In this document: positions 14,516 through 23,648 of the stretch, in pieces
Position numbering within the stretch: the first letter of the stretch is position 1
Layout of the letters: every line of letters begins with the position of its first letter
DNA from: a virus
Direction: 5' to 3' (one strand)
Virus record (IMG/VR): IMGVR_UViG_3300005467_000102
Span: 1-35,284 of that record
Length of the DNA: 35,284 nt
Position numbers and translations under genes: made by a program
Notes under the pieces: model-generated
What the model saw: only the letters and a program-made list of their open reading frames with translations
Databases searched by the model: none
Told to the model about the DNA's origin: nothing

Positions 14516-17446
14516 CTACCTCTCGGTGAATTCGTGAATGAAGTCAGTTCCGAAACGTTCATTAAGAAAGCGGGCAAGCTTCTCGATGTCGATGATAACG
14601 CGCCGCCCTGTGGTGGTGTACCTTGTGTCATGAACAAAGAAGCCGTCCTTGTCGTGACTAGAAATCTGCAAAGCCGTGCCTCCGGCATCTATCACGAACA
14701 TTTCACCTCCGCTAGCATAGAAACTCGCGCCATTTGTTAGTGTTCCTACGGGAGCAGTGCCGTTGAATAACGATAAAGTGTTGGTTCCTTCAGTTGTTCC
14801 GCGAGCGGTAGTCGCACCGAGCTTGACGTTTCCGCTCTTCTCAACCCTGAAAAGGCTAGAACTACCTATTTGCAAATCAAGTAAAGGAGAGCCCGCAGCG
14901 CTGGCAGTATTGGTGACGTTTAATCTAATCCCCTGAAGGACCGTACTGCCTTCGTTCCAAGTTCCCGCAATGTCCAAGAAGGGCCAACCTGCTTCGGTGA
15001 CGGTGCCACTGGTGATACTAATTGTATGCCGATTGGTTGTCGCAAAATATGTTGTAGTAAAATCATCGCTGACAATTCCAAACCCCATTGAGCCTATCGA
15101 AACATTATTCCCGGTTCCTCCGATCCTCAGCAGAGCGCCGTTATCAGTCTCGATTCCCTTCGTGTGCGCAAAGTGCAGATTACCATTGGAACTGTTAAAC
15201 AGAACCGTGGATTCACCTACAACTCCACCATTGTCGTAGAGGAGCTGCGCGGTAGTACCACCCGTGATCGTGGTAGTGCCAACCGTGAGCCCGCCGCCGC
15301 CTCCGCTCGCGCTCAACGTCGTGCCGGTCATCGTGAGGCCAGAACCGAGCGTGATTTCTTCAAAGTCGCCCGCGCCCGATGCTGAACCGCGTCCGACAAG
15401 CTTGCTTGCGGCAGTTGCCGGAACAAAGTTGGCAAAGGCTACGTCATTCAGCGCAGCCGAGAGAATCTTTCCCACTGAGTCAGTCAGCGTGGTCGGCCCC
15501 GAACCAGTCTTGAGCAGTCCACTGACTGTCAGATCATCAGCAAACGTAGCCTTCTTAGTCGAGAGGATTGTCAACGCGGTCGCCAGCGCGTTCAGCGATG
15601 AGCCGGTAGAGCCAGCCGGGGCGACCTTGAGGACCAGCGATCCGCCGATTCCCGTTCCTGTCCCCTGTGAGCCTGAGAGCGTGAAGTCCGCGCCTGCTAT
15701 GTTAGTCCCGCTGGCATTCTGCATGCTCAACGTTTGAGCAATCGGAGGATTTGCTGCGAGCTTCCCAAGCCTGAAGTTATCCGCCGCCGCACGACCAATG
15801 ATCGTGTCTGTCGAAGTAGCTCCGAGTATCAGGTAAGCATCGGCTCCGGTGCCGAGGTAAAGGTTCGCTCCTGAGATAACGTGAGAGGCTGAAACGACTG
15901 AGCCATTGGTTGTGGTGACAGCCGAAGCCGTGAAGGGACCGTTGACGCTTGAGTTCCGAGCCATGAACAAGCCAGCCATGTTTCTCAGTGCATCAACGTC
16001 TCTTATACGAATGATCGTTGGATGAACGATAACCCCCGGTACTGTAATAGCAGTCAAGGCTCCCCAAGTGGAGCCGCCATCGGTTGACTCCGCGTACTTG
16101 ATTCCGAGTGAGGGAAAATGATCGACGTAGAGCCGGTAGGTATTGGTTCCGGTCTGAACGATGTTCGGCCCCTCGATCGTGTTTCCCCAAGAGTTCCAGT
16201 CACCCGTATGGAGCGCAGTATAGCCGCTAGTCAAGCTGGTCGAGGTCGCAACCTCAATGAAGGAGTTTGTCGGCTGATTGCTGTACCAAAGTTGATAGTT
16301 AGAACCCAGCTTCAGGATAAAGGGATCAATCGCGCTGACCGGAATTCCAGTGCCAGTCACCGTAACCGGAGTGCTCCATGTAGTCATCGCCACATTGGTA
16401 GGATGAACCTCATGAATCTGATACGAGACGCCGGTGTCAATGCTGGTTGTGACGAAGATGTGAATCGAACCATCGGTGTCCACGAACCACTCGGGCGCGT
16501 AGACCCGATTTACACCTGTCACTGCCGACATATCAACGCTCTGAACAAGCGTCCAGTTGGAGAGATCGGGAGAGCTTATGACATCGAAGGTCGTACCGCC
16601 AAAGTTATTCGTATGAGCAACCCAGTATAGACCACCACTTTTCATGATCGACGGATCACGAACTATCGAGGGGCTGACTGGCGTGTAGACCGCACCTGTC
16701 GTTGGATCGTTGCTGTTCAGGAAGTTGAAAGTCTTGCCGTCGTTCGAGGCAACAAGGTAGAGAGCCTGGGTATTAGTGAAGCAGGAAGCAAGGTAGATTC
16801 CTTGGCCTTCCGTGTTCAGGGCACCGAGAGACATAAAGCCTTGAACATCGAGAGCAGAAGCAGGGGCTGTAGTGCCGATGCCGAGCCTCTTGTTGGTGGT
16901 ATCCCAGAAGAAGGTAGCGTTATCTTGAGCCAGAACCGGCCCCGCTCCTATGAAGGGAATAGAGCCAGTTGTTCCGCTGGTTACAGTGCCCCCGATGGAC
17001 ATGCTGCCGCCACCGCTTCCATTAGCCGCTGCTGTCAACCTGCCCTTTGAGTCCACCGTTATGTTGGCACTCGTGTAGCTGCCGGGGGTTACAGCGGTGT
17101 TGGCCAAAGTAGTCGCCATAGAGCCGCTGGTGGTCACGTCGCCGGTGAGATTGCCCACGGTTATGTCAACACCACCGTTGCCCTTGATTAGCTGATTGGC
17201 TGTAAGAGTTCCTGTATGAGTAACGCTTCCGGTTCCGGCGCCGGGACCAGCAGTAGTCCATGTGTTAGCTGAGGTGCATATCTTCAGCAAACCGCTGGAC
17301 GTGTTGAAGAAGATGTTGTTGCCGCTGGGCTGGCAAACAGCAGGATCGCTAGTCCCGAATGCAATCTTTCTAGCAGGCCCGCTGACCTGTGCTGAGGCAC
17401 TGATCGAGAGCAGCAGGATTGTGACGATCCAGAGTAGACGTTTCAT
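14516..17446 (-). CDS. GH43-like glycosidase tail fibre with Sec signal peptide (976 aa)
   Basis: Residues 1–20 are a textbook Sec signal ending in SASAQ. A collagen-like/beta fibre region (70–200) leads into a five-bladed propeller over about 225–485 with the GH43 triad in order: D264 in RDPSI, D374 in IDPFI and E425 in EGPNI, plus YAPEWF. The triad looks intact, so the domain may cleave arabinan, xylan or similar surface glycan. Fibre repeats follow (600–900), then a charged C-terminus. GH43 enzymes are normally single domains of 300–550 residues; this is a fusion to fibre repeats. It probably acts as a receptor-degrading fibre, but the signal peptide is unexpected for a cytoplasmically assembled virion protein. 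TAATG-coupled to the gene before it. Confidence 0.8.
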   Translation of the reverse strand: MKRLLWIVTILLLSISASAQVSGPARKIAFGTSDPAVCQPSGNNIFFNTSSGLLKICTSANTWTTAGPGAGTGSVTHTGTLTANQLIKGNGGVDITVGNLTGDVTTSGSMATTLANTAVTPGSYTSANITVDSKGRLTAAANGSGGGSMSIGGTVTSGTTGSIPFIGAGPVLAQDNATFFWDTTNKRLGIGTTAPASALDVQGFMSLGALNTEGQGIYLASCFTNTQALYLVASNDGKTFNFLNSNDPTTGAVYTPVSPSIVRDPSIMKSGGLYWVAHTNNFGGTTFDVISSPDLSNWTLVQSVDMSAVTGVNRVYAPEWFVDTDGSIHIFVTTSIDTGVSYQIHEVHPTNVAMTTWSTPVTVTGTGIPVSAIDPFILKLGSNYQLWYSNQPTNSFIEVATSTSLTSGYTALHTGDWNSWGNTIEGPNIVQTGTNTYRLYVDHFPSLGIKYAESTDGGSTWGALTAITVPGVIVHPTIIRIRDVDALRNMAGLFMARNSSVNGPFTASAVTTTNGSVVSASHVISGANLYLGTGADAYLILGATSTDTIIGRAAADNFRLGKLAANPPIAQTLSMQNASGTNIAGADFTLSGSQGTGTGIGGSLVLKVAPAGSTGSSLNALATALTILSTKKATFADDLTVSGLLKTGSGPTTLTDSVGKILSAALNDVAFANFVPATAASKLVGRGSASGAGDFEEITLGSGLTMTGTTLSASGGGGGLTVGTTTITGGTTAQLLYDNGGVVGESTVLFNSSNGNLHFAHTKGIETDNGALLRIGGTGNNVSIGSMGFGIVSDDFTTTYFATTNRHTISITSGTVTEAGWPFLDIAGTWNEGSTVLQGIRLNVTNTASAAGSPLLDLQIGSSSLFRVEKSGNVKLGATTARGTTEGTNTLSLFNGTAPVGTLTNGASFYASGGEMFVIDAGGTALQISSHDKDGFFVHDTRYTTTGRRVIIDIEKLARFLNERFGTDFIHEFTER

Positions 17447-17787
17447 TAGGCGACCTCACCCTCGAAGTGGAACTTTAAGCTGTTGGCTGAGCCTCTGATC
17501 CAGTAGTCATGAGTCTCTTTGTTATTAAGTAAATTCCCGCTACCCACCGTCCAGTCATCGCCGGGGCCAAGAAGGATGCCGTAGACCGTTGAGCTTACCC
17601 CGGCAGGGCCGATGTAGATATCCCCAGCGTTGGCCGGATCAGCGGTGAGCGTCCAGCCCGAGTAGCGAGCAGAGGCTCCAGCATCGCCTCCGGTTCCTGC
17701 GCCAGCGACGGCTTTGATGCAGTCGCTCAGCCTATGGGATATGCTATCAGCAGGTAATGAAATTGTTCCCTTGTAAGGTCTAGCCAT
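17446..17787 (-). CDS. Small beta-rich virion protein (113 aa)
   Basis: First gene after the 186-base gap, with a strong AAAGGAG site before ATG 17787. The sequence is Gly/Ala-rich with strands (DIYIGPAGVSSTVYGILLGPGDDWTVGSG) and ends in YWIRGSANSLKFHFEGEVA, a jelly-roll-like pattern common in small tail or decoration proteins. Its stop overlaps the fibre start by TAATG, suggesting that the two are made in proportion and may interact. No specific family. Confidence 0.6.
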   Translation of the reverse strand: MARPYKGTISLPADSISHRLSDCIKAVAGAGTGGDAGASARYSGWTLTADPANAGDIYIGPAGVSSTVYGILLGPGDDWTVGSGNLLNNKETHDYWIRGSANSLKFHFEGEVA

Positions 17788-17870
17788 CAGGAAGCTCCTT
17801 TGGGGTTAAGCGTGGGCCGGATTAAGTGTTCGTACCGAAGCTGAAAAGATCATCTAAGCCTCCAGCCCAC

Positions 17871-17886
17871 GACCGCGATTGTACCA
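17871..17886 (-). promoter_or_regulatory. Candidate extended -10 promoter
   Basis: Reading leftwards, TGGTACAAT (17886–17878) matches an extended -10 element (TGnTATAAT with one mismatch) and lies just after the likely terminator. Transcription would begin near 17871, about 84 bases before the small virion gene at 17787. No convincing -35 box is visible, as is usual for extended -10 promoters. It would start a separate transcript for the fibre and ejection-protein genes. Confidence 0.45.
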
Positions 17887-17889
17887 CAA

Positions 17890-17960
17890 AAATCTAAGGG
17901 GCAGAGAGCTTTCTCGTGGCAGGAACCAGAATAGGCGCATAGTTCTAACTCTGCCCCCTT
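17890..17960 (-). terminator. Probable rho-independent terminator with large loop
   Basis: The segments 17896–17906 and 17949–17960 are inverted repeats (AAGGGGCAGAG / CTCTGCCCCCTT), making an 11-pair GC-rich stem with one bulge. Read leftwards, the stem is followed by TTAGATTTTTG. It lies directly after the stop of the nozzle-like gene at 17974. The loop of about 40 bases is long and may fold further. The same gap has a second inverted pair (GTGGGC near 17812 and GCCCAC near 17866) in the leader of the next gene. Confidence 0.5.
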
Positions 17961-17973
17961 GCTCGGCAGTCTA

Positions 17974-20900
17974 TCATATTGCAGCGCCTTTGACTCGGCT
18001 AATGTCGCCAAACGGTTTCACAGTAACGTAGCCACCGCCTGCCCCCCATGACCGGAATCTTATCTCCAAATCTTTCTGAAAAACCCGAAAGCCCGCCGCC
18101 GAAACCAGCTTAAAAGTAACCGACTTGAACTTTCTGGCCTGAGTCACGATGTAGGTTTTCTTGTAGACCCCAATGCCGTGGTTGATGGTATAGGTATCCG
18201 TTATCGGAGCATTTGTTCCATCATCCGTGATGATTGAGAACGTCAGATTAGCCGTGCTGATATGGGCTATCTGGACTTCTCTGATGTGCAGAAAGCCTGT
18301 TCCATCCAGCGTAGTAGGTTGGGTTATCCAGTCAGTAACCAGCTCAGGCGAGGGCTCGAAGACCCAGCGCCACTTGAACAGCTTCCAAGGGTCGGAGTCG
18401 TTGCCGAGGATTCTGACCAAGTGAGCGATGAACGGGGTTGCAAAACTGTAAGCCTGCTCGCTTCTGCCGTTGTGCTGGATGATGGCCAGCGTTCCAGCTT
18501 GAGTAGCCATCACTCCGTTGGTTCCAGTATCGGCTTGGATCAGGATAGACTTGGGAACGTTGCCGGTGTCGGCTTCGATGATGATGCCCTGAACAAACTT
18601 CGCCCCATCGTAGCCGAGATCATCCATGTCTGTAGCGCGTAGTGCTGAGTCTTCCGGCCGGGGGAGCCACGAGGGTTCCCAGCCGAACAAGGAGCCTTGG
18701 CCGTTCCAGCTAAGGCTGAGGATGATGTTTCTAGCCTGAATCCCGTTACCGCTGTTTAGGTCTTCAATCTGCTGCGTTCGGCTTGCCGAGATAGCCAGAT
18801 TGGTCAGTGGAGTAGTAGCCGGAATATTGTCGAACCCAGCACTGGCCGCTATAGCAACGCTGCTCAGATAGTCAACGATCAGGTCAGCCCAGACCTTCTG
18901 GGCTCTGAAATCTCCGGCGTCGAAGGCTCCGGTTTGCAGGGCACAGCTTATAGGTGTTCCGGCATCAGTCAACGCTGTTTGTAAGAACTGATAAAGCCTT
19001 CCGTCGCTTCCACCAAGTAGAACCGATCGCACGCCTCGGCCTTCTTCCTGATAGTGAGTACAGGCCATCGGCGTGTAGGCATCGTAGCTCCAACCGTTGA
19101 GCAGGGTGTTGTAGACCAATGTATGACGCATTCCAGCAAGGTCAACGAAATCGTAGTAGAGCATTCCATCGGCGTAGTTCAGGTCCATCGAGTTAGGCTG
19201 GCTGAAATCAGGTGGTGAAATACCGTTGACAGCTACACCGGGTTGACCGTCATGGGGGAACAAAGGATAGAGGTCAGAGGTAATGAGCTGAGGCTCGGCG
19301 CCGACTGTTTCATAGATGCCATCTTGGGCTATGAACCACATCTTGGGGCCGACTGCGAGGGCAAAGCGGGCGAACAACCCTTTGCCGTTTGGTATCTCAT
19401 TTGGTCTTGCGGTGAGCCGGTTGGTCAATGGGTCCGGCTCCATCGAGATAGCCCACATTCGTTGGGTTGACCAGACATAGGCTCTGCCATCGTAGACACA
19501 GCCATTCATCAGAGGTTCACTGGGACTGGTTATTTCAACCTGGTTCTTCTCGTCTGCGCTATCGGGGTCGTTGCCGTTGGTCCAGAACAATGTGCCTGGT
19601 TGGTTAGGGGCACCACAGGCGAACATGAACACGCCTCCAATGCCTTCGCCGAATGGCCCCCACATAGCAGGCAACGGTTGGCCTTGAATCAGTGCATCCG
19701 GGATGAAGAAGCTGACGCCGCCTAGAGTGCCAAGGTTCTCTACGGTTTCAAGCAGGATCGTGGATATAACTCTATAGATAGTAGCTGGAACTCCATTAAC
19801 GATAACCTGTGATCCAGCAGCCCAGTTGACGTTGAACGTGTCTCCCCCGGTACGACTGACCGAGGTTCCGCTGACGTTGCAGGTTCCGGTTCTCGGAATG
19901 TCACTTAGCGGGAAGGGCTGGAATTTTCCGAAATCGATCCTTGGGTTTGAGGCTATAGAGTCATCTGGAAAGTCATCGTTGAACACGACTCCGGTGTTGG
20001 GGCCGGTGCCGAGGTAAATCCAGTCGTTGAGAGAGCCCCCAAAGCGATACCAGTCTACTTTGTCAACCTGAGCATCGGCTGAAACAGTAGCAACAAGCTG
20101 GACTCTCTGACGCTTGGGCAACACCCCGCTTCGAGTAGCCGGTGATGGATAAGACCGAGCGCCGCTCTCGCTTGCTCTGTAGACGTAGCGATATAAGTAG
20201 GGCGTGCCGATGTCGCCGGTGTCTGGGCCAAAGGTTCCGCCTATCCACCATGAGTCGAAGATTACATTGGCGGCGGCGGTAGATACCACTAACAACCGCA
20301 GAGCCTTAATGTCCTTCAGTCCTACTGTAGAATCTGATCCTACTCGTATAAGCTCCCCCACCTTGATTTTGAACAAGGTTCTTTGTATGTCCCCAGAGAC
20401 ACCACTGGTAGATGAGGGATCGGGGGTTACAACCGGGGGATCGATAAAGCCCCCATCACCACCGCCTCCTGCAAGCTCGTCTATCCTTGCCTGAAGATTC
20501 CTGAGTCTTCTGGGATTAGCATTCCGCTGGGTTAGCTTGGCTAGTCTGTTCTGTAGCCTCGCCCTCGTTTGAGCAATGCTTTCATCTGCGCTGGTAGGTG
20601 TTTCGTCCACGATCTTCTTGGTGATAATCTCCGACTTCGTATCAACCGCAGAGCTTGCTTGGTTTAGCGTAGAAGTAAGATCAGAAGGCCGCAGGGTTCC
20701 GATGAAATAGTTCTGGGTAAAGTTATTTGTAGACTGATCGCAGTCCAGCATAACCTGGACTTCCGTGGTGCGAGCAGGCTCAGTAAAGGTGACTATAATG
20801 TTGATCTCGTCAGTGTCCTGTACGACTCTGCCACTGATGTTTGAGAGGTCCAGTGTGATAATTCGATCAGCATAGCCGGTTCCGGCAGCAGCCATTGTCA

Positions 20901-21966
20901 GTTTGACGGACATCTGGTTCAGGATGTCTCCAGAAGCAGAACCCCCACCTATGTAGGTTCCAGCCAGAAAGACCCTAAAGGAAGTAAGACCTGTTATGGG
21001 TTCTCCTGCCACATGGTTCAGGGTTGTAGAGCAACGAATGCTGGGGACATCATCAGGGCCAATGGAAACAGAGAGCACTCGAACGACTTCGGTGTTGATC
21101 TTTATCAAGGCATTCGGGCTGGTCCTGTGATGAGAGGGATGGCTGACTACTATGGTACAGAGTCCAGTTGAGCCCCCATCATAGGTAATGGAAGAAACCG
21201 TTCCGCTTTTCATCGCAGGCAGGACTTCTTCTATGACTGCATTTTCGTTAGCTGCGCCGTGGGCGAAGTTGACATAGGAGCCTGCAACCATGCTGTTCAG
21301 AAATGTTGTTGGATTGATAGAGGCCCAGCCGGTTGAGCCGGTATCGTAGAGGATGTTTTCTATGAAAGTGCTGGCTGTTGGAGTGCTGAGGGAGCAGTTA
21401 GTTGGGGTGTAACTGGCGCTCGACCTCAAGGTATCAATGGTTGCCCTCGTTGGCCCCGGAAAGGTTGGGATCGCAACTCCACCTAAGCCTGTTGGCGGCG
21501 CACTCGGGGGTGCGGTGCCTTGATTCCTGAATGTTCCAGATACGTTTATCTTCCCACTCTTGCTCGCATCCCCGATATACATCCAGGGCTCGGGGGATTG
21601 TTCTGGCCTGAAGGGAACAAGTGAAAGCGGTCTGCCACTGAAGCCACTGGCTCTCAGGGTGTAGGCGTTGTGGGCTCCGTTGTCGCTATAGAGGCTGGTT
21701 CCAGCACCAACTACTCGGGCGAAGCTCTGGGTTGCAGATGGAAGGTCGTTGTTCAGCCGGCGAACCGAATGGACTATCAGGTCGGCCATTGCTGAAGCGT
21801 TGATGGCGGTTAAGCCCGGTCTGGTGTCCAGCCTGCCGAGGACGAATTGGCGGAGGTTCTGGTAGATAGCTAGTTCAGAGCTGTCCAGCTCATCTATCGC
21901 CTTGGCGAGTTGCAGGCCACGAACCGCGAATCTCTGGGTTGCCCTGCTATGGCGAGTTGCGCTCAT
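17974..21966 (-). CDS. Large tail nozzle-like (tail tubular protein B type) structural protein (1330 aa)
   Basis: A 1330-residue soluble protein with no signal peptide. The C-terminal ~700 residues have the repeated blade pattern of propeller-type nozzle proteins (FARFALAVGPKMWFIAQDGIYE; GMRHTLVYNTLLNGWSYD; VRSVLLGGSDGRLYQFL), which in podoviruses form the narrow end of the tail. A charged coiled segment (about 455–515) and Pro/Gly linker interrupt the middle. It is much longer than T7 gp12 (about 800). It follows a connector-like gene with an ATGA overlap, as adaptor and nozzle genes usually do. Assignment is from pattern and context; a portal-proximal fibre or stopper is the alternative. 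Confidence 0.6.
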   Translation of the reverse strand: MSATRHSRATQRFAVRGLQLAKAIDELDSSELAIYQNLRQFVLGRLDTRPGLTAINASAMADLIVHSVRRLNNDLPSATQSFARVVGAGTSLYSDNGAHNAYTLRASGFSGRPLSLVPFRPEQSPEPWMYIGDASKSGKINVSGTFRNQGTAPPSAPPTGLGGVAIPTFPGPTRATIDTLRSSASYTPTNCSLSTPTASTFIENILYDTGSTGWASINPTTFLNSMVAGSYVNFAHGAANENAVIEEVLPAMKSGTVSSITYDGGSTGLCTIVVSHPSHHRTSPNALIKINTEVVRVLSVSIGPDDVPSIRCSTTLNHVAGEPITGLTSFRVFLAGTYIGGGSASGDILNQMSVKLTMAAAGTGYADRIITLDLSNISGRVVQDTDEINIIVTFTEPARTTEVQVMLDCDQSTNNFTQNYFIGTLRPSDLTSTLNQASSAVDTKSEIITKKIVDETPTSADESIAQTRARLQNRLAKLTQRNANPRRLRNLQARIDELAGGGGDGGFIDPPVVTPDPSSTSGVSGDIQRTLFKIKVGELIRVGSDSTVGLKDIKALRLLVVSTAAANVIFDSWWIGGTFGPDTGDIGTPYLYRYVYRASESGARSYPSPATRSGVLPKRQRVQLVATVSADAQVDKVDWYRFGGSLNDWIYLGTGPNTGVVFNDDFPDDSIASNPRIDFGKFQPFPLSDIPRTGTCNVSGTSVSRTGGDTFNVNWAAGSQVIVNGVPATIYRVISTILLETVENLGTLGGVSFFIPDALIQGQPLPAMWGPFGEGIGGVFMFACGAPNQPGTLFWTNGNDPDSADEKNQVEITSPSEPLMNGCVYDGRAYVWSTQRMWAISMEPDPLTNRLTARPNEIPNGKGLFARFALAVGPKMWFIAQDGIYETVGAEPQLITSDLYPLFPHDGQPGVAVNGISPPDFSQPNSMDLNYADGMLYYDFVDLAGMRHTLVYNTLLNGWSYDAYTPMACTHYQEEGRGVRSVLLGGSDGRLYQFLQTALTDAGTPISCALQTGAFDAGDFRAQKVWADLIVDYLSSVAIAASAGFDNIPATTPLTNLAISASRTQQIEDLNSGNGIQARNIILSLSWNGQGSLFGWEPSWLPRPEDSALRATDMDDLGYDGAKFVQGIIIEADTGNVPKSILIQADTGTNGVMATQAGTLAIIQHNGRSEQAYSFATPFIAHLVRILGNDSDPWKLFKWRWVFEPSPELVTDWITQPTTLDGTGFLHIREVQIAHISTANLTFSIITDDGTNAPITDTYTINHGIGVYKKTYIVTQARKFKSVTFKLVSAAGFRVFQKDLEIRFRSWGAGGGYVTVKPFGDISRVKGAAI

Positions 21967-23294
21967 GCCGCTGCAATCCTCATAGGTCTTCGATCAGCTT
22001 CTCTCTGGCTCTGAGAGCGAAGCTCGTCTTCAAGCTGGGCCTGTGCTCTAAGTCGGTCATTGTTGTCCGCAGCTAGTCGGAGCATGTTCTGGGCTAGCGG
22101 CATTGTAGCTTCCCACTCAGCGCCGCCTTCCTTGAATCGAGCAAGGTATTCAGCGTAGTCCAGCACTACGTCAAGGTGTTCTCTAGCAAGCTGAACCTGC
22201 GCTGCATCGTTAGCTGGAATGGGAGCGTTGCGAATGCAGTCTATGGTTACGCTGGAAGCAGCAGAGGGAACAGGGGAGAAGCCGATCAGGTTCAAGCCTG
22301 CCATTGCACCTACCGTTGGAGTTCCACTGTTAGTCGCTATCGTCTGCCAACCAGGGTTCATTGCGTCGAGGGACTGGAGATCAACAATCGGGGTCTGTGC
22401 CCCATTGACTTCAAGGTTCAGAACAGAGCCGGTTATCTTGGCTATCATTACGCCTTCGGCGTAGCGTTGCTCTGCATGAGCTGCGCGAGCAGGATCTCTG
22501 GCTTCGCCGTCTCTGCTTAGAAGGTCAGCAAGAGCACCGAACTTTATAGCCCAAGCAAAGTCGTCTGGAATTCCAAGGTCAACTCCGGTTGCTACATCGA
22601 GAGCCTGGCCAGCATTGATGGTCAGCAGATGGATAGAGCCGTTGGCATCTGGGATTGGGCCAAGCTGCAAGGTTATCGGAGGAACTACGATCGTAGAGTA
22701 AACCTGTGGGGTTCCACCTGTGGTTGCCCAGCCCACTAATAACGAGTTCAACTGCCTCTCATCAGAGCGCCAGAGCGTTGAGTAGACGTTATCGAGGTTC
22801 TTCCAGACAGCACGCCGGACATCTATGATTGAGTCGTTCAGGGGGACTCTGCCGTCGAACGGTGAGCCAGCCGCAATCTCAGAGGCCGTTATAACGCATC
22901 CAGTTTCGAGAAGGAACTGATCTCGGCGTCTTTGGATGGCCTTGACCAGATCGTCCATGGAGAACTGCTCTGTGCCGCCCCACGTCGTTGATGAGCTGAA
23001 GTCGTTGACTGGCTCCATCAAGGCATACTGTAGGTCGTTTACGAGATCACGGTCGGTCAAGGTTCTTGGAATGAGAGAACCAGTAACGTTGGCGAGATCG
23101 TAGAACGGCGTAGCCGCCGTGTGGTTGAACGTGAACCGGCCCCGCTGAACTGTAGACATAGATTGCCATGTTCTAAGAGCTTCCTTGAGCACGGAGCGAA
23201 GGTGGCCTTGAGGGAAGAAAACCATGCCGCCATCCGCCAGCCGTGCTGCAAGCTGGCTTTGCATCTGGCTGAAGTTCAAGTAGGCATATGGCAT
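21963..23294 (-). CDS. Tail/connector-type structural protein (443 aa)
   Basis: The N-terminal 100 residues (helix LRSVLKEALRTWQSM, then a beta segment ending in FYDLAN) resemble the opening of the 323-residue adaptor further right in this window, in pattern rather than identity. The central part is mixed alpha/beta and the C-terminus is a long charged helix (ARFKEGGAEWEATMPLAQNMLRLA…QLEDELRSQSQREADRR). It is probably part of the head–tail or tail ring, coupled by ATGA to the nozzle-like gene. No enzyme motif. Confidence 0.5.
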   Translation of the reverse strand: MPYAYLNFSQMQSQLAARLADGGMVFFPQGHLRSVLKEALRTWQSMSTVQRGRFTFNHTAATPFYDLANVTGSLIPRTLTDRDLVNDLQYALMEPVNDFSSSTTWGGTEQFSMDDLVKAIQRRRDQFLLETGCVITASEIAAGSPFDGRVPLNDSIIDVRRAVWKNLDNVYSTLWRSDERQLNSLLVGWATTGGTPQVYSTIVVPPITLQLGPIPDANGSIHLLTINAGQALDVATGVDLGIPDDFAWAIKFGALADLLSRDGEARDPARAAHAEQRYAEGVMIAKITGSVLNLEVNGAQTPIVDLQSLDAMNPGWQTIATNSGTPTVGAMAGLNLIGFSPVPSAASSVTIDCIRNAPIPANDAAQVQLAREHLDVVLDYAEYLARFKEGGAEWEATMPLAQNMLRLAADNNDRLRAQAQLEDELRSQSQREADRRPMRIAAA

Positions 23295-23298
23295 GAGT

Positions 23299-23637
23299 TC
23301 AGGGCTTCTTTACATCAGTGCCGATGGAACCTTTGCTGGTTGGGCTGTCTCCCACCACTATGTCCTTGGATGGAGCCGGGGGCATAAAGCTCATCGTCTG
23401 TAGATCAATCTGCCATGTCTCATCGACCTTGCACTTCACCCGAGCTTTCAAGAGAGCAATCTGAAAGTCCTTGTTTGCATCGACCACGGCTTTATAGGCA
23501 TCGATCACGGCTTGGCGCTCTGCAACAGGGATTGCAATCGGGGTAGCCACGGCGACAGCCGGTTTCTCATCAGCCCTTGTAGGCAGGGAACTATATACTC
23601 CAAGCAGAAGCAGAATAACCAATAGTTTAAGCTTCAT
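23299..23637 (-). CDS. Secreted small protein with signal peptide (112 aa)
   Basis: Residues 1–22 are a Sec signal (KLKLLVILLLLGVYSSLPTRA) with probable cleavage before DEKP. The mature protein is a helix (AERQAVIDAYKAVVDANKDFQIALLKARVKC) followed by a polar tail. A clear AAAGGAG site precedes ATG 23637. It lies between the spike gene and the connector gene in the same operon. One cysteine, no lipobox. It may be periplasmic and assist the secreted spike, or act in lysis; neither is shown by sequence. Confidence 0.6.
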   Translation of the reverse strand: MKLKLLVILLLLGVYSSLPTRADEKPAVAVATPIAIPVAERQAVIDAYKAVVDANKDFQIALLKARVKCKVDETWQIDLQTMSFMPPAPSKDIVVGDSPTSKGSIGTDVKKP

Positions 23638-23648
23638 CGTTTCTCCTT

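Noticed and set aside
15164-16630. Long plus-strand open frames opposite the GH43 fibre (up to 170 codons)
   Set aside because: Antisense frames of Gly/Thr/Ser-rich fibre genes are often open because of codon composition. No ribosome sites or domains were seen.
23299-23637. Assignment of the 112-residue secreted protein as an o-spanin
   Set aside because: It lacks a lipobox Cys and is not nested with an inner-membrane spanin gene.
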